DNA from: a virus
Strand: one strand, 5' to 3'
DNA length: 26,335 nt
IMG/VR virus record: IMGVR_UViG_3300044568_001783
Coordinates: 1 to 26,335 of that record
Part shown: positions 15,158 to 23,070 of the stretch, one piece after another
Position numbering within the stretch: position 1 is the first letter of the stretch
Layout of the letters: each line of letters starts with the position of its first letter
The notes under the pieces: model-generated
The model's input: the letters and a program-made list of their open reading frames with translations, nothing else
The model's database searches: none
What the model was told of the DNA's origin: nothing
Program-made: the position numbers and the translations under genes

Positions 15158-17047
15158 ATGAGCAAAGTCATCGGTATCGATCTGGGTACCACAAATTCAT
15201 GCGTAGCCGTTATTGAAAACGGAATCCCCCGAGTAATTGAAAATTCTGAAGGTGCTAGAACAACACCAAGTATTGTGGCCTATGCCAACGAAATTCTTGT
15301 GGGTGCCAGCGCCAAACGTCAGGCAATTACCAATCCAAAAAACACAGTGTATGCAGCCAAGCGCCTGATTGGACGCAAGTTCATTGAAGAAGCTGTGCAA
15401 AAAGACATCAACTTGATGCCATACAAAATCATTGCCAACGACAACGGTGATGCCTGGGTTCAAGTCAATGATGAAAAACTAGCACCCCCACAGATTTCGG
15501 CAGAAGTCCTTCGCAAGATGAAAAAGACTGCGGAAGATTATCTGGGGCATGAAGTCACACAAGCAGTGATCACTGTGCCTGCCTACTTCAACGATAGCCA
15601 GCGCCAAGCCACCAAAGATGCAGGTCGCATTGCTGGCCTGGAAGTGTTGCGTATCATCAATGAACCCACTGCCGCTGCCTTGGCATACGGTGTGGACAAA
15701 ACAGACAAACGTGATCGCAAGGTTGCAGTGTATGACCTGGGTGGCGGAACATTTGACGTATCCATCATTGAGTTGGCTGATGTTGACGGTGACAAGCAAA
15801 TTGAAGTGCTGAGCACCAACGGTGACACATTCCTGGGTGGTGAAGACTTTGACCAGCGCATCATGGACTTCTTGGTCGATGAGTTCGAGAAAGACACCGG
15901 GGTAGACTTGACCAAAGATGTGTTGGCATTGCAACGTCTCAAAGAGGCTGCAGAAAAGGCCAAGATCGAATTGTCAAGTTCAGCACAAACAGATGTGAAC
16001 CTGCCCTACATCACAGCAGATGCTACAGGTCCCAAGCACTTGAATGTCAAACTGTCACGCAGTAAACTGGAGCAACTGGTCGAAGAGCTGATCAAGCGTT
16101 CAATTGAGCCTTGTAAAACAGCCATGAAAGATGCTGGTGTAAGTGCCAGCGACATTGACGAAGTTATTCTTGTTGGTGGTATGACACGCATGCCCAAGGT
16201 GCAAGAAGAAGTTGAACGGTTGTTCGGACGAGCACCACGCCGCGATGTCAATCCTGATGAAGCAGTGGCAGTGGGTGCCGCTGTACAAGGTGCTGTGTTG
16301 AGTGGCGAGCGCAAAGACGTGTTGTTGTTGGATGTCACACCATTGAGCCTGGGCATTGAAACCATGGGCGGTGTGTTTACCAAGTTGATTCAAAAGAACA
16401 CCACTATCCCGACCAAGGCCAGCCAGTCGTTCAGCACTGCTGAAGACAATCAACCTGCTGTGACCATCAAAGTGGCACAGGGAGAAAGAGAATTGTTTAA
16501 ATTCAACAAAACTCTGGGCGAGTTCAACCTTGATGGCATTGCACCTGCGCCACGTGGAACACCACAGATTGAAGTCACCTTTGACATTGACGCCAATGGT
16601 ATCATGAAAATCAGTGCCCGAGACAAAGGCACAGGCAAAGAAAACAAAATCACCATCAAGAGTAATTCAGGATTGAGTGAAGCTGAGATTCAACAAATGG
16701 TTCAGGATGCTGAGGACAATGCAGAATCAGACAAAAAAGCACGTGAACTGATTGAAGCACGTAACAGTGCAGAATCGGCGTTGAATGTGTTCCAAGTTGA
16801 TTTCAACAAGTACAAAGATGCAGTCACAGACGAAGAACGTACACAAGCTGAAACAGCATTGAAAGCAGTGGAAGATGCAATCGCAGGCGATGACGTAACA
16901 GTGATCCAAGAAAGTATCCCCAAACTGTACGAAGCAATTGCGCCCATTACCAAGGCCAAGACTGATGCTGAAGAAGCTGAAAAGAAACAATCACAAGACC
17001 CTAATGTGGTTGACGCAGAAGTTAAAGAGTCAGTAGAGACTGTTTAA
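15158..17047 (+). CDS. dnaK: DnaK (Hsp70) chaperone
   Basis: A full-length, 629-residue Hsp70. The ATPase domain has [14 protein letters not shown] at 5-18, catalytic K68 (AAKRLIGR), phosphate loop DLGGGTFD at 193-200 with T198, and [10 protein letters not shown] near 340. The allosteric linker VLLLDV is at 388-393, followed by the substrate-binding domain and a helical lid. Sequence blocks such as [37 protein letters not shown] and [13 protein letters not shown]-type segments follow the betaproteobacterial pattern, indicating capture from a Burkholderiales-like host. The C-terminus ends ESVETV and lacks a bacterial EEVKDKK-like tail. No dnaJ or grpE is nearby, so host co-chaperones would be needed. 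Confidence 0.98.
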   Translation: MSKVIGIDLGTTNSCVAVIENGIPRVIENSEGARTTPSIVAYANEILVGASAKRQAITNPKNTVYAAKRLIGRKFIEEAVQKDINLMPYKIIANDNGDAWVQVNDEKLAPPQISAEVLRKMKKTAEDYLGHEVTQAVITVPAYFNDSQRQATKDAGRIAGLEVLRIINEPTAAALAYGVDKTDKRDRKVAVYDLGGGTFDVSIIELADVDGDKQIEVLSTNGDTFLGGEDFDQRIMDFLVDEFEKDTGVDLTKDVLALQRLKEAAEKAKIELSSSAQTDVNLPYITADATGPKHLNVKLSRSKLEQLVEELIKRSIEPCKTAMKDAGVSASDIDEVILVGGMTRMPKVQEEVERLFGRAPRRDVNPDEAVAVGAAVQGAVLSGERKDVLLLDVTPLSLGIETMGGVFTKLIQKNTTIPTKASQSFSTAEDNQPAVTIKVAQGERELFKFNKTLGEFNLDGIAPAPRGTPQIEVTFDIDANGIMKISARDKGTGKENKITIKSNSGLSEAEIQQMVQDAEDNAESDKKARELIEARNSAESALNVFQVDFNKYKDAVTDEERTQAETALKAVEDAIAGDDVTVIQESIPKLYEAIAPITKAKTDAEEAEKKQSQDPNVVDAEVKESVETV

Positions 17048-17055
17048 CTAACCCA

Positions 17056-17109
17056 GTCGGGTGCCAGAAATGGGCCCGACAACATGTCATAACTTGCTTA
17101 ATAAAGGAG
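17056..17109 (+). promoter_or_regulatory. hsp20 leader: second copy of the hairpin plus ROSE-like element
   Basis: GTCGGG (17056-17061) pairs with CCCGAC (17075-17080), capped by TGCC, loop AGAAAT and GGG, exactly the architecture of the dnaK leader but with a different lower stem. CTTGCT (17093-17098), loop TAATAA and AGGAG (17105-17109) follow. The Shine-Dalgarno sequence is seven bases before the hsp20 ATG. No T-run follows the hairpin, so it is not a normal terminator of dnaK. Confidence 0.55.
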
Positions 17110-17116
17110 AAAACAA

Positions 17117-17569
17117 ATGACAAAAACACTAACCCTTCGCGGCTTCGACATTCCATCAATTCACAAATTTGGTATCGGTTTCGATAACATGCTTGATGAA
17201 TTTATGCGTGTGAGTGCTCAACAATCCACTTCAAACTATCCGCCTTATAACATTGTACAAATCAGTGAAGATGAGTACATGATTAGTCTTGCTGTGGCTG
17301 GATTTGGACTGGACAATCTTTCAGTTACCAAGGACAAAAAGTTCTTGATAATCGAAGGCAAAGAGTACGATTCTGACAGCGAAAAGATTGTGCCAAACTA
17401 CCTGCACAAAGGCATCAGCAACAGAGATTTCCGACGTGAATTCCAACTTGCTGACCATGTGGAAATCAGCAATGCTCATCTTGAACTTGGTATTCTGAGC
17501 GTTTACCTAAAGCGTGAAGTGCCGGAAGACGCCAAGCCAAAGACTATTGCGATCACCTACACTTCCTAA
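17117..17569 (+). CDS. hsp20: Small heat-shock protein, Hsp20/IbpA family
   Basis: A 150-residue holdase. The alpha-crystallin domain spans about residues 43-145: YPPYNIVQISEDEYMISLAVAGF, the LSVTKDKKFLIIEGKE strands, RDFRREFQLADHVEI, and the typical A-x-L-x-x-G-x-L block as AHLELGILSVYL. It binds unfolding proteins and passes them to DnaK, the gene just upstream. Small heat-shock proteins are frequent in T4-like aquatic phages; pairing with DnaK is not. It carries the same leader as dnaK. Confidence 0.96.
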   Translation: MTKTLTLRGFDIPSIHKFGIGFDNMLDEFMRVSAQQSTSNYPPYNIVQISEDEYMISLAVAGFGLDNLSVTKDKKFLIIEGKEYDSDSEKIVPNYLHKGISNRDFRREFQLADHVEISNAHLELGILSVYLKREVPEDAKPKTIAITYTS

Positions 17570-17575
17570 TATAAT
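17547..17575 (+). promoter_or_regulatory. Probable promoter for clpS
   Basis: TTGCGA at 17547-17552, 17-base spacer, TATAAT at 17570-17575, overlapping the end of hsp20. The -35 matches the consensus at four of six positions. The transcript would begin a few bases before the 17586 hairpin. Confidence 0.5.
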
Positions 17576-17585
17576 AGTGTAAATA

Positions 17586-17611
17586 CAGTGGCAGCAATCC
17601 CGCTGCCACTG
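17586..17611 (+). other. Ten-pair perfect hairpin between hsp20 and clpS
   Basis: CAGTGGCAGC (17586-17595), loop AATCCC, GCTGCCACTG (17602-17611). It is GC-rich and perfect, but followed by ATTGTATAG and not a T-run. It lies at the very 5' end of the predicted clpS transcript, so it may stabilise that RNA; alternatively it is a weak terminator for hsp20. Confidence 0.55.
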
Positions 17612-17637
17612 ATTGTATAGCAAAGCAAGGAATAGAA

Positions 17638-17946
17638 ATGGCACAGAGCGACACCCGCACACGAATCAAACCATCAGAGGCCGTAAAAGAGCCACCCATG
17701 TTTCGCGTGGTTTACTTGAACGACAATGCAACCTCTATGGAGTTTGTGGTTGAAAGTTTGGTTGAGTATTTTGAATACACCCACGAAACCGCAAAACAAA
17801 TCACCATCGACATTCACGAAGAAGGCTCTGCTTGTGTGGCAGTGTTGCCTTACGAAATTGCCGAACAAAAAGGTGTCGAAGTCACTGTGAGTGCTAGATC
17901 ACAAAACTATCCGCTTCAGATCAAACTGGAACCTGAAACAGTTTAA
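17638..17946 (+). CDS. clpS: ClpS, N-degron adaptor
   Basis: A 102-residue adaptor that delivers proteins with destabilising N-terminal residues to ClpA-ClpP. The pocket residues align with E. coli ClpS at identical spacing: N28 and D29 (N34, D35), M34 (M40) and H60 (H66). The second acidic residue of the NDD motif is Asn (N30). An unstructured N-terminus of about 20 residues, needed to engage ClpA, is present. No clpA is in the window; a host ClpA, or conceivably the phage ClpX, would be the partner. The ribosome binding site is AAGGAA. The 3' end overlaps the convergent phosphoesterase by four bases. Confidence 0.95.
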   Translation: MAQSDTRTRIKPSEAVKEPPMFRVVYLNDNATSMEFVVESLVEYFEYTHETAKQITIDIHEEGSACVAVLPYEIAEQKGVEVTVSARSQNYPLQIKLEPETV

Positions 17947-18734
17947 TAATCAATGGTTATACGCAGTGGATGATATGTATGTTGTGACCATGGGGTGTTA
18001 CCGCGACCGCGGCAGTTATTGACATAACGAACACCATCTCGATACTGATCGACTTTGCCGTGATAATGTCCAAAGCACCAGGTATCAATTTTGTGTTCTG
18101 TATCCATGTCTAAAGCATTTAACAGGTGTCTGTTGCCCATGACATTAAATTTCAGTTTGTTGGCTAACCCAATGTCATGCCAAATCAATTCAGGCATGGG
18201 CACAGTATGAGTGGCTATGACAATTTTCTTAACATCTCTATGGGTTTGTAATTTTTTTACGCTGGATATCAAGTAATTGGCATCGGTAGTACTAGCCCGG
18301 CGTACAGCATTATAGTTATCGTGTGTGTAGGAATATTTCTCACACCACCAATCTCGAACTGCTTCAGGATCCAAGGTGTTATCGAAGTCAAATCCCCACC
18401 AACCATTTGTGCCCAAAATAGCCACACCGTTAACCACTACTACATTGTCATGCATGTACACCACATTGGGAATTTGCCCAATTCGTTGAGACATTTCTTC
18501 ATAACTGAATTGAAGATCGTTAAAAAAGTTCACATGTTCATCGTTGCCGTCAATATAAAACACAGCTTGGTAACATTTTCCAAGATGTTCCAATGTTTTG
18601 TATAGTAACGGTCTGTGTTCACACACATCACCAATCACCACACAATGTGGACTGGTAGCTTGGCTAGTCCAATCAAACTCACCATCCCAGGTGTTAATAT
18701 GTAAATCAGAAATTAAATCAAACGCTAGTTGCAT
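17943..18734 (-). CDS. Calcineurin-like metallophosphoesterase
   Basis: A 263-residue hydrolase with the metal-site motifs in order: DLISDLH (D10, H12), VIGD (D36), GNDEH at 63-67, ATHTVP (H176) and GHYHGK (H223, H225). The usual GNHE has Asp in place of His at the fourth motif, with a histidine two residues later, so catalysis may differ or the motif has shifted. The substrate cannot be told from sequence; nucleotide, phosphoprotein and nucleic-acid phosphoesters are all possible. It is transcribed opposite to the clp-dnaK island and divergently from 18760 across 25 bases. The minus-strand leader has only a weak AT-rich context. Confidence 0.9.
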   Translation of the reverse strand: MQLAFDLISDLHINTWDGEFDWTSQATSPHCVVIGDVCEHRPLLYKTLEHLGKCYQAVFYIDGNDEHVNFFNDLQFSYEEMSQRIGQIPNVVYMHDNVVVVNGVAILGTNGWWGFDFDNTLDPEAVRDWWCEKYSYTHDNYNAVRRASTTDANYLISSVKKLQTHRDVKKIVIATHTVPMPELIWHDIGLANKLKFNVMGNRHLLNALDMDTEHKIDTWCFGHYHGKVDQYRDGVRYVNNCRGRGNTPWSQHTYHPLRITIDY

Positions 18735-18759
18735 GATACATATTTAAAAGGAATTAACC

Positions 18760-19125
18760 ATGAACATAATATTTGGCGACGCTATTGAACAAGTATCTGA
18801 CACTCACACTGTTTTAGAATTAGATACATTTAAGTTAATGCCATCAGAGCGAACAGTAACAAGTTATTGCGTGATTGATAAATTGCCATTAGCAGAGTTT
18901 CCGCAGTTAGAGGTTAATAAAAAAATACATCACCAACTGATAGAACAGTACAAACAACGGAATTGGGAATTCTGTCGTAGTGCATTGCATTCGTTAAACG
19001 GGTGCTGGAATGGCGAAGTAGATACATTTTATCAACATCTGGCCGAACGCATTGATGAATATACTGCTAATCCACCGGGCGCGGATTGGAATGCATATTT
19101 GATTCGTGCTGAATCCGTGCAATAA
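18760..19125 (+). CDS. Small conserved T4-like phage protein
   Basis: A 121-residue soluble protein starting MNIIFGDAIEQV, with TVLELDTF near residue 17 and a helical C-terminal half containing QLIEQYKQRNWEFC and GCWNGEVDTFYQHLAERI. This matches my memory of a conserved hypothetical of cyanophages and pelagiphages. AAAAGGAA eight bases upstream is the ribosome binding site. Its last 59 bases overlap the end of the convergent 19067-20386 gene. Confidence 0.82.
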   Translation: MNIIFGDAIEQVSDTHTVLELDTFKLMPSERTVTSYCVIDKLPLAEFPQLEVNKKIHHQLIEQYKQRNWEFCRSALHSLNGCWNGEVDTFYQHLAERIDEYTANPPGADWNAYLIRAESVQ

Positions 19126-20386
19126 CGTCATAAACAACTTGCCTGGCCTGGCCCGAATTTTGTCGTTCTTGTTCTGTGGTCAATTTGTTGTAATCACCGG
19201 CACTAATAATTGCATTAAGATATGTTTCAAAATAAATTGGGCTACAACTTTGCATGACCTGTTGGTAGGCTGACTCAAAGTTTTGTTGGAATTCGTCAAT
19301 GACCTGCTGGTGGAAATCATCACTAAAAAATCTGCGCTGATTAAACTTGGCAATTTCAACTAACTGTTGATATATGAGTGGCTTGTTTTTGCAGTGTTGA
19401 ATCTCTTGCATTAACTCGACCACAGCATGAATTCTTTGCAACGGATCTTGTATTGTGTCATAACTTTCGTCGATCACTGAATCAAAAGTTTTGAATCCAT
19501 ATCTACGCAAATATTCCAGACTGTGTGGTGCTGCAAGCAAAATAAAAGGATGACCACATGCAATCGGTCTTAGAGTTTTTTCTGTCAGGTGCCACCGGGT
19601 ATCGTCAAACAATGTTTCTAGTACAACTTCAATAGCAGTTTCTTGATAATCTTGATTACAATAATCTGCACTGGCATTTGCTGACGAAGTGTTTAAAAAA
19701 AAGTGTTGGTCCAAATTGTAGTTTTCAATTTGAAATTTGGGATTTTTGAACACATGATCACAATAGTTAATTTCATCAATAGCGTTAAACCCCATTCGAC
19801 AGTGTTGATCCAATTGGTGTTTGACTACAAGTTCTGCAAATTTTAAACGATACTCTCTAGTACCACTCCATGCTCTATTGTATATTAAAAAATCTTGGCA
19901 AATATTTTTTTCCAGTAATTCTGGGTCAATTTTTGCAAATCTAAACCAATCTCTTGCAATTATTGCATGTGACCAATAGTAGACTCCAACAAAGTTTTTT
20001 TGTTGATATTTTTCTAATTCTACACTATTAAGTTCTGAATGGCACAACATAGTTTTGGTGAAAACATGCATTTTGTGAAGACCTAGAGCAGTTCTTAAAT
20101 GCCAGTCAGCAAATTGCCGAGCCACAGGCAACGATTCATAACCTTTAGTTGTGTATCTAACAAAATCATCTTTGGACCAATACTCAACCTTTAATGGTTC
20201 TTGATCATGACAAATCATTGGAGGTTTAGTTATCGCAACATGAGTCTTTTTCACTATGTCATAGCAACTTAATCTACTTAAATCTTCTAGTTTTTTAGAG
20301 CCATGTGGCAACCAACGATAAATTATGATATCCCGGTTGCAAAGACCTTGCAAAAAATTGTATAATCTATCTAAAGGAACGTTCAT
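19067..20386 (-). CDS. Large phage protein with glycosyltransferase-like C-terminal motif
   Basis: A 439-residue soluble protein. The region around residues 270-310 (HLTEKTLRPIACGHPFILL, then LEYLRRYGFKTFDSVIDESYD) resembles the nucleotide-sugar end of GT-B and fucosyltransferase-like enzymes, where a conserved Glu-Lys precedes a helix and PFI/PIV strand. This block is widespread in viral hypotheticals. I call it a possible glycosyltransferase, not a certain one. Upstream is a run with HDQEPL and YNRAWSGTREYR. Its ATG (20386-20384) shares CATG with the start of the divergent dehydrogenase gene. No Shine-Dalgarno sequence is visible upstream; the next Met is 57 residues in. Confidence 0.75.
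   Translation of the reverse strand: MNVPLDRLYNFLQGLCNRDIIIYRWLPHGSKKLEDLSRLSCYDIVKKTHVAITKPPMICHDQEPLKVEYWSKDDFVRYTTKGYESLPVARQFADWHLRTALGLHKMHVFTKTMLCHSELNSVELEKYQQKNFVGVYYWSHAIIARDWFRFAKIDPELLEKNICQDFLIYNRAWSGTREYRLKFAELVVKHQLDQHCRMGFNAIDEINYCDHVFKNPKFQIENYNLDQHFFLNTSSANASADYCNQDYQETAIEVVLETLFDDTRWHLTEKTLRPIACGHPFILLAAPHSLEYLRRYGFKTFDSVIDESYDTIQDPLQRIHAVVELMQEIQHCKNKPLIYQQLVEIAKFNQRRFFSDDFHQQVIDEFQQNFESAYQQVMQSCSPIYFETYLNAIISAGDYNKLTTEQERQNSGQARQVVYDVIARIQHESNMHSNPRPVD
20337..20366 (+). promoter_or_regulatory. Probable promoter for the UDP-sugar dehydrogenase
   Basis: TTGCAA at 20337-20342, 18-base spacer, perfect TATAAT at 20361-20366. It lies inside the first codons of the divergent minus-strand gene. 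A transcript from it would start about 12 bases before AAAGGAAC and 13 before the ATG. Confidence 0.6.
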
Positions 20387-21629
20387 GGCAAAAATTGGTG
20401 TTATTGGAATTGGTAAACTCGGACTAGACTGTGCCGAAGTAATGGCAGAAAAACATGAGGTGCGCGGGTATGATATTTACCCACGTACTAGTGAATCGGT
20501 AAAAGTTTGCGGCATCGACGAAGTTGTAAACGAAAGCGAATGGATTTTTATTGCGGTACCTACTCCACACGCAGAGGGATACGATGGGTCAGTGCCTAGC
20601 TCACATATGGAACCTCGAGACTTTGGACACGATGCAGTGATTGAAGCAATTAACAATGTAAATCGATATGCTCGCAGTTCAAAAAAAGTTGTGTTGATCT
20701 CTACAGTATTGCCGGGCACCACACGCAAGAAGTTTGTGCCATTGTTAGACTCCACACATCAGTTCTTGTACAATCCTTACTTGATTGCCATGGGTTCAGT
20801 GAAGTGGGATATGGTCAATCCTGAAATGGTAATCATTGGGACAGAAGATGGCAGTGTCACTGGTGTTGCAAGTGAACTGATTGATCTCTATCAGACCATG
20901 ATGGAAAATGATCCACGTTACGAAATTGGTACTTGGGACGAGTGCGAGTCTATCAAAATTTTCTACAATACATTTATTTCCGCCAAAGTCGGATTGGTAA
21001 ACATGGTGCAAGATTTTGCACTACGCATTGGTAACATCAACGTGGATGTGGTCACAAATGCACTCAGCCGTAGCACCATGCGTATTATGGGACCTAAATA
21101 CATGACCGCTGGCATGGGCGATGCAGGTGCATGTCATCCACGAGACAACATTGCCTTACGTTGGTTGGCCAAAGAATATGATATTGGGTATGACTTGTTT
21201 GATACTGTGATGCATGCTAGAGAAATCCAAGCTGAAAATCTAGCCAAATTCTTAATTGATACCAGCTTAGCCAATGGCACATTGCCTATTGTGATTCATG
21301 GTAAAGCATACAAACCAGATGTGCCATACTGTATTGGCAGCTACAGCACACTGGTGGGTCACTATGTAACCAAACATGGTCACACTGCGCTAAAATATGT
21401 TGACCCATTGGCCGATGATCCAACTGATGTAGTCAATAGTGTAGATCATGCCGCAGTATTTTTGTGGGCACACAATCGCAAAATTACCTATGAATACACC
21501 GGCAACCAAGCAGACACCAAACCATATTGTGACATTTTGCCCGGCAGTATAATTGTTGATCCATGGCGCAAATTAGAGTCCTCTGTTGACGTTAAAGTTG
21601 TACACTATGGCAACACCCGTGGTGCTTGA
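20385..21629 (+). CDS. UDP-glucose/GDP-mannose dehydrogenase family enzyme
   Basis: An NAD-dependent nucleotide-sugar 6-dehydrogenase that makes a uronic acid for polysaccharide. At 414 residues it fits the short end of the family. The Rossmann site GIGKLG is at 8-13, STVLPGTT at 106-113, the conserved Lys K201 in NTFISAKVGLVN, and the catalytic Cys C250 in GDAGACHPRDN (canonical GGSCFPKD). The C-terminal sugar-binding half follows (HGKAYKPDVPYCIGS). The start at 20385 is chosen over an upstream in-frame codon because AAAGGAAC lies five bases before it and the protein then begins directly with the Rossmann strand. Sugar specificity is not decidable here. Confidence 0.92.
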   Translation: MAKIGVIGIGKLGLDCAEVMAEKHEVRGYDIYPRTSESVKVCGIDEVVNESEWIFIAVPTPHAEGYDGSVPSSHMEPRDFGHDAVIEAINNVNRYARSSKKVVLISTVLPGTTRKKFVPLLDSTHQFLYNPYLIAMGSVKWDMVNPEMVIIGTEDGSVTGVASELIDLYQTMMENDPRYEIGTWDECESIKIFYNTFISAKVGLVNMVQDFALRIGNINVDVVTNALSRSTMRIMGPKYMTAGMGDAGACHPRDNIALRWLAKEYDIGYDLFDTVMHAREIQAENLAKFLIDTSLANGTLPIVIHGKAYKPDVPYCIGSYSTLVGHYVTKHGHTALKYVDPLADDPTDVVNSVDHAAVFLWAHNRKITYEYTGNQADTKPYCDILPGSIIVDPWRKLESSVDVKVVHYGNTRGA

Positions 21630-22125
21630 ATACCACATTGAACGATTCTGGGATGATGAGTTCAAAGCATTAGACTACATTCAAGAACCATTTAATGATC
21701 CAACAAGTCTGTCTCTCTGGGTTTCACAGGGATACACAAGTAAAATCTGTGGAGGTCTGTGTGACATGCGGCATCGCTTGCCCTCCTGGGCTGGTAAATT
21801 TATTGAAATATACGAAATGCAAGGATGGAAAGACATTGGGCTTGCATTTTATCGAATGAGCACTGACACAGTAATGCCAGTGCATCAGGATCTGTACAAA
21901 CGCTACGTTGAACTGTTCAATCTTCAAGATCAAGAAACTTCAATTCGTCGTGCCTTGCTAGTGCTGGAAGATTGGAAACCTGGGCATTATCTTGAAGTAG
22001 ATGGCAAGCCGTATGTTAACTGGAAAGCAGGGTTCACAGTTGAATGGGCGTATGATTTGCCACACATGGCTGCTAACATTGGTCTTAAAGACCGTTATAC
22101 ATTACAAATTACTGGACACGTATGA
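21607..22125 (+). CDS. Putative 2OG-Fe(II) oxygenase, aspartyl hydroxylase-like
   Basis: A 172-residue protein with a probable iron facial triad H93-x-D95 (MPVHQDLY) and H153 (LPHMAANIG), and R163 in DRYTLQITG, which would bind the 2-oxoglutarate carboxylate. The ending GFTVEWAYDLPHMAANIGLK followed by RYTLQITG is typical of the compact phage oxygenases related to aspartyl/asparaginyl beta-hydroxylases. The substrate is unknown. ATG 21607 lies inside the end of the dehydrogenase gene (23-base overlap). A TTG seven codons earlier is an unlikely start. The end overlaps the amidinotransferase start by four bases. Confidence 0.8.
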   Translation: MATPVVLEYHIERFWDDEFKALDYIQEPFNDPTSLSLWVSQGYTSKICGGLCDMRHRLPSWAGKFIEIYEMQGWKDIGLAFYRMSTDTVMPVHQDLYKRYVELFNLQDQETSIRRALLVLEDWKPGHYLEVDGKPYVNWKAGFTVEWAYDLPHMAANIGLKDRYTLQITGHV

Positions 22126-23039
22126 TATCAACTGTTGATGAGTGGAGTCCACTGAAAAAGATAGTGGTAGGTAGTGCCACCAATGCCAATTGGCCTGTAA
22201 ACGATCCTGTGTTTTCTAAAGAGTCAGAAAAGACTACCTGGAAAGAAACACCTGTACCAAGTGGACCTGTGCCACAAAGAATAATTGATGAAGCCAACGA
22301 AGACCTAGATACACTAGCAACCACACTGATCGGTCTGGGGGCGGAAGTTGTTCGTCCAGATCCGCTTAACTTTCAAACGCATGATGGCATGTACAATTAT
22401 TGCCCACGTGACCGTTTCCTTGTGTACGGGTCAACTGTGGTAGATCCTGCCATGATGTATCCCTGCAGAGACATGGAATTGCAATGCTATCACGACATTG
22501 TGGATTCTGCTGACCAATATTTGTTTATGCCACGTAATGAAGGCATGACACTGGATGCTGCCAATGTGTGCAGGCTTGGCGACAAGATGTTGTATTTAGA
22601 ATCAGCGTCAGGAAATCGAAAAGCATACAATTGGCTGTGTGAACAGTTTCCGGAGGTCACAATAGAACTGTGCAATTTTTACGCTGGTGTGCATATTGAT
22701 TCAACCATTGTGCCTTTGAGAGAAGGCCTAGTCTTGCTAAACGGACACAGAGTTGGGTTTGATACTGTGCCCAAGGTGTTTGATGGTTGGCACAAGATTT
22801 GGATCAATAACGTGATAGCCCAGGACTTTTACCAGTATCCCTATGCATCAAAATGGATTGCTATGAATATGTTGGTAGTGGATCCGCACACTGTGATCTG
22901 TGACATTGACCAACCCGAATTGATCAAAACACTAAAGAGTTACCAATTTGAAGTTATCCCGTTAAAACTGCGCCACAGTCGAACATTAGGTGGCGGTTTT
23001 CATTGTGTGACCCTAGACCTAATTCGTCAATCTCGTTGA
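22122..23039 (+). CDS. Glycine/arginine amidinotransferase-like enzyme (pentein fold)
   Basis: A 305-residue enzyme of the guanidino-group modifying superfamily, closest in layout to L-arginine:glycine amidinotransferase. The catalytic triad is complete: D145 (TLDAANVC), H191 (GVHIDST) and C295 (GGGFHCVTLD). The substrate-site block CPRDRFLVYG at 94-103 matches the PRD-ILLVVG element of that family. It would transfer an amidino group from arginine to an amine, or hydrolyse a guanidine. It is coupled to the oxygenase by ATGA. The product is unknown; co-location with a sugar dehydrogenase suggests modification of an amino sugar or amino acid. Confidence 0.88.
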   Translation: MISTVDEWSPLKKIVVGSATNANWPVNDPVFSKESEKTTWKETPVPSGPVPQRIIDEANEDLDTLATTLIGLGAEVVRPDPLNFQTHDGMYNYCPRDRFLVYGSTVVDPAMMYPCRDMELQCYHDIVDSADQYLFMPRNEGMTLDAANVCRLGDKMLYLESASGNRKAYNWLCEQFPEVTIELCNFYAGVHIDSTIVPLREGLVLLNGHRVGFDTVPKVFDGWHKIWINNVIAQDFYQYPYASKWIAMNMLVVDPHTVICDIDQPELIKTLKSYQFEVIPLKLRHSRTLGGGFHCVTLDLIRQSR

Positions 23040-23064
23040 CCTTTTAATAATATAGTCGTATAAT
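23036..23064 (+). promoter_or_regulatory. Strong promoter directly in front of uvdE
   Basis: TTGACC at 23036-23041, 17-base spacer, TATAAT at 23059-23064. The ATG of uvdE begins seven bases after the -10, so the predicted transcript has essentially no 5' leader, and no Shine-Dalgarno sequence is present. Confidence 0.8.
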
Positions 23065-23070
23065 ACATAC

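Noticed and set aside
17056-17080. Rho-independent terminator after dnaK
   Set aside because: The hairpin is followed by AACATGTCAT and has no T-run; it matches the dnaK leader hairpin instead.
20325-20384. Upstream extension of the UDP-sugar dehydrogenase
   Set aside because: The Rossmann strand starts right at the 20385 ATG, and a promoter and ribosome binding site lie within the proposed extension.
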